Shown here: in pieces, positions 54,697 to 64,000 of the stretch
How the letters are laid out: each line of letters begins with the position of its first letter
How positions within the stretch are numbered: the stretch's first letter is position 1
Origin: Trichodelitschia bisporula
Lineage: Eukaryota; Ascomycota; Dothideomycetes; Phaeotrichales; Phaeotrichaceae
Reading direction: 5' to 3'
Assembly: GCA_010356995.1 (NCBI GenBank)
Contig: ML996693.1
Span: 992,001-1,056,000 of the forward strand
Length of the DNA stretch: 64,000 nt
Translations under genes and position numbers: made by a program
Notes under the pieces: generated by a model
The model's input: the letters and a program-made list of their open reading frames with translations, nothing else
Told to the model about the DNA's origin: nothing
Database searches by the model: none

Positions 54697-55755
54697 TTGG
54701 ACATTTCCTACGAAACTCCACGAGTGAGGGTCGAATCGTTAAACGGGCACTACAGCGAAATGGAGCGTCCGTATACCTCTCCGAACCCTTGCGACCCGAA
54801 TGGAGCCAAACTCCTCAGTATCAAAGACCTACAGGTCGGGCACCTGTATTCCGCGAAGTTCCAGTTTCCACATGATATCCTCAACAACGCGTCACCCCCC
54901 ACCAGTCCCTCCACTTGCGAGTGTGTTGTTGGCGGGTGGTACCACCCCTTCAAAACACCCCCGTTAGACAAAATGTCGAAGGAAACCGGCAAATGGATAT
55001 CCACGACGGGGCCGAAATACTACCGCCCATTTGATGATTGGAGTTGACACCAAAACTGGAATTGTCCATTTCATGCTCGGATCGAGCAACCCGAGGGAAG
55101 AGTTTCCGCACAGATGGATTCCCGAGAAAAACGCCACACGGCGGAATAATATGACTTGGGAGGTCTTGGAAACTGACTCGCCGGACTTCCGCTGGACAAC
55201 CGGCTACATCTGCTTCAGTCACATATTCCAAGCGCGCCTACTGCTGCCCTTCAAGGATCAGCCGAACGACGGCCCAGGCGGAGCCCACTTCACATACTTA
55301 AGTGGGCATACTTCGGGAGTCAGGTGCACAAACCTCGATAAGATCAGGGAGCTGCACCATAAGTACTGGGAGCGCCGCGGTGTCATTTTGATGAATGAGC
55401 AGCCCGCTCAGGATCAAAATCTCATAGACGCCGGAAAGGGAGGTGGTTCAGACGAAGGCGGTACAGATTGGCCTTCTCTATCCAACCACGCCTGCGAGAA
55501 CGATGAGAAGTTCACGCTTGGATATACGTTGAGGAGGATCTTATTGAATACCATCGCAATATGGTCTCAGTTCCTCAAGCGTAGCAGAGAGGCAACTAAA
55601 GCTAGCCGCCCGCTAACCAGCGGATGCGATAGACCTCGCACCGGTTGAATAGCCTTAAAACCAGGGGTGGATACGACTCGGACAAATGCTGAGGAGAAGG
55701 AGGACGATGAGGAGGAGCAGGAATACGACGAAGAGGAGAAGGAGGACGACGACTA
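54697..55755 (+). CDS. Unknown gene, disrupted or incompletely modelled
   Basis: Two open frames overlap by a few codons. The first (54760-55047) ends PKYYRPFDDWS. The second (about 55031-55648) continues GVDTKTGIVHFMLGSSNPRE, EVLETDSPDFRWTTGY and RRGVILMNEQPAQ. The two parts read like one protein, but they are in different frames at about 55040, and I found no convincing intron there. The second frame ends TGA at 55646-55648 and, in the same frame, an acidic stretch (EEKEDDEEEQEYDEEEKEDDD) follows to 55755. A CTAACCAG acceptor-like signal at 55613-55620 hints at an intron. It may be a recent pseudogene or a gene whose introns I mis-set. The family is not recognised. The start is uncertain: the first ATG is at 54760. 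Confidence 0.4.
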
Positions 55756-56376
55756 GGCGGAGAAGGAGAATGGGCCGAAGTAGGCCGAGGCCATTGTTCG
55801 TATGGCGGTTTTACTCCGACAATTTCCCTCAGAGGTTCCGTCTCGGTCGAGAGCTTTTGGATGAGGAGAAGGGCGACCGACAGGCGAGCGAAGTATCGCA
55901 GGAGGGTCAGTGTCGCGATTTCCAGGGCTTCGAGCCTCATGGAGCACTGGTACTCCGTTACCGTTTGGTTATTTTTGGCATGGGGTTGAGTCTTGGTGGT
56001 TTCCGCGTATGGGTTGGAAGCGTCTGTCCGCAGATCTTGGTAAACGCAAAATGGAGTTTGTGTCGTTGTATATGCGTGTGGAAGTTCTAAAAGTGTTCGA
56101 TGTCGAGGGTGTTCAATCGGAGCGCTGAAACATATCGCCGTGCAGGAGCCCTGCTGCCTTGTGTCTTGACGTCTGGTTCGAGGACGCGTAGTCTGCCCTT
56201 GCTTGCCCACAAAATCGCTTTTGTCCTACCTCTACACCTTCCCTTGCCCTTGACTTGTACACAGTGGGTGATCCCGTAGCATACCATCCACCGCCTCAAT
56301 CTGCTGTTTCCACCCAACGAGACCCGTCTCCCCGAAGCACCTATCGCGATGAAGAGCATCGCACCTGGCACCCACC
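55756..56376. other. Intergenic region before TFB4
   Basis: A minus-strand frame (56210-55602) is open here but has no recognised content. It otherwise holds the leader of TFB4. Confidence 0.45.
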
Positions 56377-57553
56377 ATGGACGGCATTGACGCTACAGAC
56401 CACTACCTAGACCCCAAGAACGGCCCCCCCCCCTCTCTCCTCGTCGTAATCCTCGACACAAACCCCTCCTCCTGGGCACGCCTCTCCCCAACCCTCCCCC
56501 TCGGCGACGCCCTCTCCGCCCTCCAAATCTTCATCAACGCCCACCTCGCCATCTCCCCCACAAACCAAACCGTCGTCCTCGCGTCCCACATCGACCGCGT
56601 CGCTTGGGTATTTCCCTCGCCGCCGAACGGCCCCTCTGCCGCCACAAATGGCGCTGCGTTTCCCAGCGGCGCGCTGCCCCCACTCCAAGCCGCGAATAAG
56701 TACCACCCGTTCGCCGTCCTGGAGGCCACGATCACCGCGTCCCTAGCCGACCTCTTCGCGAACACTTCGCCCGAGGCCGTAGCGCGGGCGTACTCGGCGA
56801 CGCAAGTAGCGGGCGCGCTCGGCCTGGCGCTCAACTACATAAACCGGCAACAAGCGCTAGCGCGGCCAGGCGGCGAAGCAAATAAACCGAACACAGCCCC
56901 CGGTGCCGACGACCTGGGAGCCAAGGCACTGCTAACGTCACGCATCCTCGTGCTCTCGGCTAGCAGCGATCTGAGCGCGCAGTACAGCAACATCATGAGC
57001 AGCATGTTTACGGCGCAAAGACTGGGCGTTGCGATCGACGTGCTCACGCTCGCTGGGAAGATGGTTTTCCTGCAGCAGGCGGCTGATGCGACGAATGGGG
57101 TGCATATGGCGCTGCCTGAATCGGAGCCTGGTGGCAAGGGGCCTAGTCCCCGTAGTGCTGCTCTGCTGCAGTTCCTCATGATGGCGTATCTGCCCGATGC
57201 CACGGCGCGCAAGGCGCTGGTCAGTCCCGGTGCTGGGGAGGTGGACTTCCGCACTGAGTGCTTTTGCCATCAGCGCGTCGTGGATATGGGGTTTGTGTGC
57301 GCCATCTGCTTGAGTAGTATGTTCGACTGTCTTCATCATTTGTGGCCTGCTGACTTTGCCAGTATTTTGTGAACCTCCATCGGGGAACATTTGCTTGTCG
57401 TGCGATAACCCGCTCACGCTGCCGCCGAAGTACAATGTCAAGCCCGCGGTTGTGCCCCGCAAGAAGAAGGCGAAGCGCAAGCGGCCCGCGGATGGGAATG
57501 GGGTTGGGAGCGGGGTTGCCACGCCGGCGGATGTGTCGACGCCGACTGCATAG
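56377..57553 (+). CDS. tfb4: TFIIH core subunit p34
   Basis: TFB4 is part of core TFIIH in transcription initiation and nucleotide excision repair. Model: exons 56377-57316 and 57363-57553, 376 residues. The vWA-like half starts at SLLVVILDTNPSSWARL and includes RILVLSASSDLSAQYSNIMS and MFTAQRLGVAIDVLTLAGKM. The zinc-binding C-terminus reads CFCHQR, CAICLS, then IFCEPPSGNICLSC with the intron inside it (phase 1). A basic tail (RKKKAKRKRPADG) looks like a nuclear signal. The length is normal for the family. The 46-nt intron is short but both ends are consensus-like. Confidence 0.93.
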
Positions 57554-58508
57554 CGGATTCCGAGTACTAGTGACGAGTGTTGCACGGGCTTTCGTACCGG
57601 GTGTAAGTCTATGAGCTGAGGCTAATGGGATTGGGCGGCGTTGGAAGATGGCTTAAGTGTACTCTAGTTCTAGATGAGAGGGAGCATGCATGAATCGGCG
57701 TTTTGGCTTGTAATCACGACGGACCCTAAAATGCATCTGAAGCACAGAAATGCCATTAATGTTCTGAGCCGTTCGTAGATGCCTATTACCTTGGCCTCGG
57801 CCATCCTGAAACTTCGATGGTAGGCCTAATTGCCATGCTGATTTCAGCTCTTTCGGTACTACCGTGACTGCCAAGATCGGGTACGGTTGTGCCTGGCGGG
57901 CCTGATGCCAGATCGGCCAATGAGCACCCAGACACGGACTCGCGACAACCATCGCAGCTGTATCGTCGTGGCCTCTCGATTCCCAGTGGCTAACGGGTTA
58001 CTGCACTAGAATGAGGTGAAACAAGAGTAGTTCATTCTCGCCACGAGCTGAACCGGTGCGAACCAGTGTCATTATCCTCATCCATCAGCCTCTGCCTCCG
58101 GATATTAAAATTGATGCTCCGTCGCGCAGAGTGCCTTGCGCCTCCCGTTGTGATCGTCAATCCACTAAAATAACGTCAAGTCAATGGTCCCACTCATGAG
58201 CTGCCTACGGATGTAGTTCTAAATATTCTCTGCTATGTACCGTTCAACTCCGGACTGTGCCGTCTGCTTCGTGCTACACCCGAGAGTAGTGGAACGGCGA
58301 TACAAGGCTATGCAGCTCTAAAGCGTAGTTGCTTGGAGGAGCCAACTCGTTAAGGCGTAGATCTATGTATATATAAGGTGCACGATGAGGCCTCCTAAGA
58401 TTCCTCAAGCTTCTCTTCCTCAAATATCAGCATCTCTGTTTACATTCGGACGCCATAATCAACGAACGAACGATTAGGCCTCTACGAGCCCACTGCTTAT
58501 CGATCGCT
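57554..58508. other. Intergenic region TFB4 / secreted array
   Basis: It contains a TATA box at 58368-58376. The rest shows only short frames. Confidence 0.55.
58368..58376 (+). promoter_or_regulatory. TATA box of secreted paralogue A
   Basis: TATATATAA lies 133 bases upstream of the ATG at 58509. Confidence 0.5.
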
Positions 58509-59355
58509 ATGCTGTTCTCTTCCCTCAGTCTTGTTCTCCTCTCGGGGATAGTTGCCGCTGATTCTGGTAAGCTGCCCCTTCAAAAGTGGTGTTAATGCTT
58601 GAAGCTGGCTAATACCCATCAGCCTCATTATCCCCAAGTACTTCGGCACCAGCTACACCTTCGCCCACAACCCTCCAAACCTCCACCACCAGCGCCGCAA
58701 AATGTAAAGCATCATGCAAACTGGGAATGGAATTCACGCTCTATTCCTGGACCGCCTTGGAAGTCACAACAGAGATAGTCGCAGCAACGATCCTCTACAT
58801 CGTCGACTCCTCAGGCGCAACCGAAACCGTGACGAAGCGCAATCCCCTCCCCTCAAACATCGAGTTACCGCCCACGAACACCGATGGAACACAAATAGCC
58901 ACCCTCACCTACGCCGCCGAGTTCAACGTCACGACGACCAAAGTCCTGTTAGTTGGCCCCGGCCCGCACTCCCACACAAGCTGACATCACGCAGAGCCTA
59001 CCCCACAAGCTTTGTAGCCTACCCCGCAGAATACAGCTGGGCCGGCACACTCCCCACCACCGACGCCGCGGGCGACTCGACTTGTTCCACAGGGACAGCG
59101 ACCATGAACACAGTCCCGCTCCACGTCCCTACCACAACACAGGGCGCACCACCACCCCCCGCGTCGGATGATCCGAAGGGATACGTCTGGTCGCTTGCCA
59201 CGGAAACGTGCTTCACGGACTGGGTTCAGCCGACTTTGACGGTCCCGAACCATGCTGCGCTGGACCTTTGTACTACGAAACCGCATTGTCCGCAGGGTAT
59301 CAGCGCACAGCAGACTGCGCTTTTGCTGACGGAGACGTCGACTTCGCATCGCTAG
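58509..59355 (+). CDS. Secreted paralogue A, unknown function
   Basis: Model: exons 58509-58566, 58623-58947 and 58995-59355, 247 residues. A signal peptide (MLFSSLSLVLLSGIVAADSG) is followed by a Ser/Thr/Pro-rich linker. Then comes a domain shared with the two downstream genes: CKASC, TTEIVAATILYIVDSSGATE, LPPTNTDGTQIATLTYAAEF, KVLAYPTSFVAYPAEYSWAG and TLPTTDAAGDSTCS. A second half carries spaced Cys (ETCFTDW, LDLCTTKPHCPQG) and ends LTETSTSHR. No GPI-type tail is present. Introns are phase 1 after the signal peptide and phase 2 before AYP, exactly as in the paralogues. Function unknown; a cell-wall or extracellular role is inferred from the secretion signal. Confidence 0.82.
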
Positions 59356-60049
59356 CCGAAGGGCCGAGGTCTTGGGTTCTTTCCCGAGAGTAGGTTAGCA
59401 TGTATCATCAATTTCAGTGTCTTGAAACCAGCCGGACGGCAAGCGGATCGACATCGAATGGGGGCCGAAGATCTGCAGTTAGAAGGTGTCGAGAGGTGTA
59501 CCGGTAAGGATCGTGAATCTAGATGTCTAGCGCTGTTACATCCAACTTTCCGAAAATGATGATTTGGAGTTCTTTTACTGTAGTAGAGCTCGGAAAGCGA
59601 GAGTTGATGTAGATGTTTGAAGCAATATCCCGGAGCATCTCCGCTCCTATCCAGCTGAAACAGCCACAACGGCGTTAGCTCTGATTAGCCAAAGCCAGAT
59701 CTCACCACAGCTCCACAACTTTGCCCATCTTACTGCATACGGTAACTACAGTAGTGGAATCTGACCTAGCTTTAATCGACCCTAATAAACCGACATCAGC
59801 AGGCAAAGCGGTGACGCAAACCTTGTACTTTTTACTTGCATTCAGATTTCGGCTTCGCTTCTCCCCTGGGCATGGAACGACACGTACTCCGTACTTTGCC
59901 GTGTGGCGCATCTATTTTAGCCCCCAATCCCGTGCGGGGGCTGGGGCTGTGCGCGCTTGAGTCTGGGCCTTCATATACCGATCAGCGCTCACCAACGGTG
60001 CAATGCAGGATCGTTCGCCCAAGATTGTTCCTCTGGAACTCGAGTCCTG
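59356..60049. other. Intergenic region between paralogues A and B
   Basis: Short frames only. No decayed copy of the shared domain was recognised here. Confidence 0.5.
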
Positions 60050-62223
60050 ATGTTGTTGTCGTTCGTTGCATTTGCGCTCCTCACGCGGGTAATTTTTGCT
60101 GCTGGTACGTTGAATCCGCGATGCGGCTTGTTTCGTATGAGAGACGTAAATACTGACGCGCCGTAGGGTTTAGTAATTCCAGCACGTCGAGTTCGTATAC
60201 GCTGTCCGCTGCCGCTAAGGTGGTCGCTTTCTCCGGGTCGTCTGGCTCCTCCGAGTCGTCCGGTTCCTCCAAGACGTCCGGTTCCTCCAAGTCGTCCGGC
60301 TTGTCCGCCGCAAGCGATGGAGGGACGTGTAAAGGAGTGTGTCATGTATATGCCTTCTCCGAAAGATGGGATTGGGCGACCCAAACCGTCACAGCCGAGA
60401 TCGTCGCCGCGACGGTGATCGTGGTGATCCGAAATGGGACAAAGACCACATCCACAAAATTCAACAAGCTCCCGTCAGGCCACACCCTGCCACCCACAAA
60501 CGCGGCCGGCACGCACATCGAAACCGTGACCTACCGGCCAAAATACGGAGTGACAACGACGACGGTCTTGTAAGTGGCCCACTCACCTCTCTGCCCATAC
60601 TAACATCTCAGGACCTACCCCGCCGCATTCACCGCCTACCCCGTCGAATACTACTGGGACGGCACGCTCGCCACCACCGGGCCCGACGGCAAATCCACCT
60701 GTTCTAGAACAAATTCAAGTTCGGGGCAATTCACAGTGGCGCTCCCACCGCAAATCACACCCGCACAAAAGCAGCCCCCGCCAGTCGACCCGAATGACCG
60801 CTACGGGTATCTCCATGCGCTTACAGGGAACGATTGCCGCGGTTTACTGGCCCCCTGGCAACAGCCTCCCGGCGATGCCGCCTTCACGAGTTGTCTTCCG
60901 GTCGCCTTCTGCGGCGCGGCCCCGCAGCTTACGGCCAAGTACCTTACTGAGACGTCGACGAGCCACGACGATTCCCCTCCTACGCCGGCGCCGGTGGGCA
61001 AGCAGCCTGTGGCTGCTAGTGATCCGCCCAAGGATTCGTCCAAAAATGACCCTGCGCCGGCACCCCAGCCTGCACCTGCACCCCAGCCTGCGCCTGCTAG
61101 TGATCCGCCGAAGGATGCGCCGAAGAATGATCCTGCGCCCCAGCCCGCGGCGCAGAGTAATGTCGGTTCATCGCAGGGCGGCGGGGGTCTCGGAGAGGCT
61201 ATTGCGTCGGCTGTTGTAGGTGGCGTGAGCTCGGGCTCGGGATCTGGAGGTGGCAGTGATGGATCGGGCTCTGGGGGCTCAGGGGTCTCGGGCTCAGGTG
61301 GATCAGGAGGCTCGGGCTCAGGTGGCTCAGGTGGCTCGGACTCAGGTGGCTCGGGTGGCTCGGGAGGGTTCGGTTCCGGTTCAGGCGGCTCAGGGTCGGG
61401 TTCTGGATCTGGATCTGGCTCAGGGTCCGGGTCTGGTTCGGGCTCGGGCGGCTCGGGCTCGGGATCAGGCTCAGGTGGCTCCGGCGGCTCAGGTTCTGGT
61501 TCAGGCTCTGGTTCCGGCTCCGGGTCGGGAGGTTCGGGGTCAGGCTCTGGCGGCTCAGGGTCAGACTCTGATGGTTCAGGTTCAGGCTCTGGCGGCTCTG
61601 GGTCCGGGTCTGGCGGTTCAGGATCAGGCTCCGGCGGCTCGGGTTCCGGTTCAGGCTCGGGTGGCTCCGGTGGCTCGGGGTCTGGTTCTGGGTCTGGTTC
61701 CGGTTCCGGTTCCGGTTCCGGTTCTGGTTCTGGTTCTGGTTCCGGGTCAGGATCGGGCTCCGGCTCGGGTTCCGGGTCAGGTTCTGGCTCCAACTCCCAC
61801 CCCAACGCCCCTCTCCTCCTCCTCATCAATCCCTCACAGACCATAACCGCCGGCCCATCTTCCGCCTTCATAATTGACAACCATACGCTCCGGCCGGGCG
61901 GTGCCGTTACCCTGCCAGGCGGAACCGTAATCTCGCTCCCATCCAGTGGTGCCGTGGCCGTGATCAACGGCGTCACAACGAGCCTGATTCACGCTGCAGG
62001 CACAGCAGCTAGCGTTGCGGACCCCTCCGCGACCGAAACGACGCATACGAACGGAGTTGGAGATCTTATTGCTTCAGGGCTCGGGATCGGGAGTGCGCCG
62101 AGTACGACGGTTAGGCAGCCGAAGGCGACGGCGACGGGTGGTGTTGGGAAGGTGGGAGTGTGGTCGCTCTGGATGTGGGAGGTTGTTGCGGGGGCGTTGG
62201 GGGTGGTTTGGGCTATTGCATAG
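60050..62223 (+). CDS. Secreted paralogue B with Ser-Gly stalk and GPI-type tail
   Basis: Model: exons 60050-60104, 60167-60569 and 60612-62223, 689 residues. A signal peptide ([19 protein letters not shown]) leads to a Ser-Gly-Lys repeat and the shared domain: [61 protein letters not shown] and [14 protein letters not shown]. The second Cys-rich half ends YLTETSTSH at the point where paralogue A stops. Then come Ala/Pro/Lys linkers with a duplicated ASDPPKD block, about 190 residues of Ser-Gly repeat (residues about 359-548), and a domain-like part [20 protein letters not shown] with [18 protein letters not shown] that resembles motifs of fungal wall proteins. The hydrophobic C-terminus ([18 protein letters not shown]) fits a GPI signal. 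Surface display is inferred. Confidence 0.85.
61228..61797 (+). repeat. Ser-Gly coding repeat in paralogue B
   Basis: GGCTCxGGxTCx-type units are repeated through 570 bases with synonymous variation. The opposite strand stays open as a Pro-Glu/Asp frame, which is a shadow of the repeat. Confidence 0.9.
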
Positions 62224-63529
62224 TGCATCAGCATGATGATTGGATTTAGCGGGCGTTGCGTAATGACTGGCTTGTATGTTAGCCGAATGCTGTGGTACTC
62301 ACTTTAGAGATCGTCGATACGATATTGGTTCATGTAAAGTATAGCCCATGGAAGGAAAGAGGCAAGACTCTGGTGATGAACACGACGATGAGCTGAAGTC
62401 TCCAAATGAATGAATTATGGCATGTTCCGGCGCGGTTTGGGGATCTGGCTCGGATCTGGATTGGGGATATAACTCGTGTTTACCTCCTGGTTGATTGGGC
62501 GAGTCTACGTATCTGCTAATTGTTTGGTGGTACAACCTCCCAGGAATTAAACAACCATGCCTCGAGCGGCCTCAAGTCCCAAATGCTCAGATACATCGCC
62601 AGGACGCGATCTTGCAAGTCGAGAGCCGCAGAGCACACGCCGGCGAACGATGCTTCGATTGATTGTCTTCCGGCACCGGATCGCCTGGTGTCTACCGTAC
62701 GGCTAGATCGATCGAGCAGTACGGCGATGCTTCCGCCAAGTAAGTACTCATACGGTACCGTAGTATCAAGAATAGCATCCGGGGCTGCGAATGATGATGG
62801 TGTGAGGTGGTTGGGCATCGTGCCCTGTTCCCCACGGCCTACCGTCCAAGGGCCGGGTTGAAAAGTCGTGGCCACCCCTCCCATGGCTTTTTCTGAGTAG
62901 AACGCAGTACCGACGGGGAGGGGACAGCCACGACTTTTTGGCCTCGCCCTTAATACCCTGCCAGGCATGGAGCTCGCCAAGGGTCTAGACTCTTGGCCAG
63001 TCCTCGGCGAGGAGCTTGCGAAGTCAATGTCAACAACATTCCCTCCGTCTTCCATCTCATCTAGTTACGGATGTACTAAGTGTTTTGACCTCATCAGGAT
63101 CAGACCTGCATTTACCCGTTATGCTGGTCTCATAACTAAGATTCTTGGTAGGATGGACTCCTCTCCGCGCATGTAGCCTCATGCAAGGGCGCCGCCCCGT
63201 CCAAACACCCCGGACATCCGCGCAAGGCTGCGGATGGGTTAAGCGATGATGGCTTTCAGCCGTGGCTCAAGTCGAAGTCGGTTGGACGAGATCGCGAGGG
63301 GTCTAGCCTCGTGGTTTGCGCCTTCACAAGCCACTTAATACTCAAGAGGGGCGGGGTATTGCACCATGTTCATCCGTATATGAAGATAGCCTTGCCGTGA
63401 AAGGGATGGCATTTAGGATTAATACTCTCCTGCAGAACTCTTGAGAACTGTCAAATTGCTGTGGGAAAACTGCGCTCGTTTTTATACCTTGATTTTGGCT
63501 GTCCTCCACGCTGCCCTCGCTTGTCCGAT
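62224..63529. other. Intergenic region between paralogues B and C
   Basis: It holds an inverted repeat at 62861-62938, GTACCGTAG at 62755 and an ATG-initiated minus-strand frame of 179 codons (63055-62516) that overlaps both and has no recognised content. No gene is supported. Confidence 0.5.
62861..62938. repeat. Imperfect inverted repeat, about 78 bp
   Basis: The arms AAAAGTCGTGGC (62861-62872) and GCCACGACTTTT (62927-62938) match perfectly over 12 bases. The next ten bases inward (CACCCCTCCC against GGGGAGGGGACA) are nearly complementary. It would form a stem of about 22 bp; no target-site duplication was found. Confidence 0.75.
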
Positions 63530-64000
63530 ATGTTATCCTCCATTCTCGTCCCTACTCTCCTGGCTGGCACAGCCATTGCAGCATCCAGTTCGTGACTGAA
63601 TAGCAAAGGTGGATACGCATAAGTAACAAGTCTCCAGGTGGTTCTACCGCAGCAACCCTCGCATCCGGGTCCTGCTCAGCCAATTGTTACTACACTGCCA
63701 CAACCGCGTTATACCGATGGATCAGTCTCGACATAACGACAGAAATCGTCGCCGCAACAGTTGTCTACGTCGTCGACAGCAACGGGGCCACAAAAACGTC
63801 AACTAAATTCAATAATCTCCCGGCCGGGTACACGCTTCCAGATACCAACGCCGGCGGCACCAGGGTCACGACCATCACCTATACCACCGAATTCGGCAAA
63901 TCCGCTCAGAAGGTCTTGTAAGTGCCGTCCTCGGCGTCCACTCAACCCACATACTCACCCCGCCCAGAGCCTACCCCACCGGCTTCGACGCCTACCCCCA
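63530..64000 (+). CDS. Secreted paralogue C, 5' part
   Basis: Model so far: exons 63530-63587, 63638-63917 and 63968 to the window end. A signal peptide (MLSSILVPTLLAGTAIAASS) precedes the shared domain: CSANC, TTEIVAATVVYVVDSNGATK, NNLPAGYTLPDTNAGGTRVT, TTEFGKSAQKVL and AYPTGFDAYP. The intron after the signal peptide (63588-63637) and the one before AYP (63918-63967) match paralogues A and B in place and phase. The gene runs past the right edge, so length and the presence of a stalk or anchor are unknown. Confidence 0.82.

Noticed and set aside
55602-56210. Minus-strand frame of 202 codons upstream of TFB4
   Set aside because: Low-complexity and unrecognised; it overlaps the unknown gene and the acidic stretch on the other strand.
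60801-61976. Minus-strand frame of 391 codons rich in Pro-Glu and Pro-Asp
   Set aside because: It is the complement of the Ser-Gly repeat of paralogue B; repeat DNA of this type stays open in several frames.
62516-63055. ATG-initiated minus-strand frame of 179 codons
   Set aside because: No recognisable family or splice signals. It overlaps an inverted repeat and GTACCGTAG, so it is probably chance; transcript data would decide.

Overview
This window is nuclear DNA of a filamentous ascomycete (Pezizomycotina). The evidence is intron-rich protein genes with short introns (about 42-110 nt, GT-AG, CTAAC/CTGAC-type branch points close to the acceptor), pyrimidine-rich leaders, and fungal families such as SSN8, XanA, TFB4, a PP6 phosphatase with an insertion, MCH1 and GPI-anchored cell-wall proteins. 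I cannot fix the class or genus. I saw no rRNA, tRNA, CRISPR or viral element. Exon-intron models below were built by eye from splice signals and reading-frame phase; totals are in frame wherever lengths are given.

Left part (1-15 kb): a partial minus-strand mitochondrial co-chaperonin HSP10 gene with heat-shock elements upstream; a divergent tRNA(Ile)-lysidine synthase-like gene; an intronless 2527-residue coiled-coil protein; a Ca2+-regulated mitochondrial carrier (SAL1/SCaMC type, minus); and the Mediator-kinase cyclin SSN8, divergent from it. From 15 to 21.4 kb the DNA is gene-poor, with one small conserved-looking gene of unknown function at 18.9 kb.

Middle (21-43.8 kb): a small probable mitochondrial protein, SNARE SYN8, a RING/TRAF-type zinc-finger protein, xanthine dioxygenase XanA with a perfect UaY-type palindrome in its promoter, a HEI10-type meiotic RING protein, a Tc1/mariner relic, an XAP5 protein, the MCH1 transporter, BCD1, a DENN-domain/coiled-coil protein, an SDR oxidoreductase and a small conserved unknown.

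Right part (45-64 kb): PP6/SIT4 phosphatase, the nonsense-decay factor UPF3, a GPI-type GH16 protein, a BSC6-like MFS transporter, a disrupted or mis-modelled unknown gene, and TFIIH subunit TFB4. The window ends in a tandem array of three paralogous secreted proteins (58.5, 60.05 and 63.5 kb) that share both intron positions and phases. The first ends where the second starts a long Ser-Gly stalk with a GPI-type tail, so the array looks like a free/anchored pair plus a third copy cut by the window edge. This array is the strongest candidate for something undescribed.

Most genes are unrelated housekeeping genes and do not form a pathway cluster. Regulatory links visible in the sequence are the heat-shock elements next to HSP10 and the UaY/GATA sites next to xanA. 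A 9-mer, GTACCGTAG, recurs at least seven times, all in intergenic DNA.
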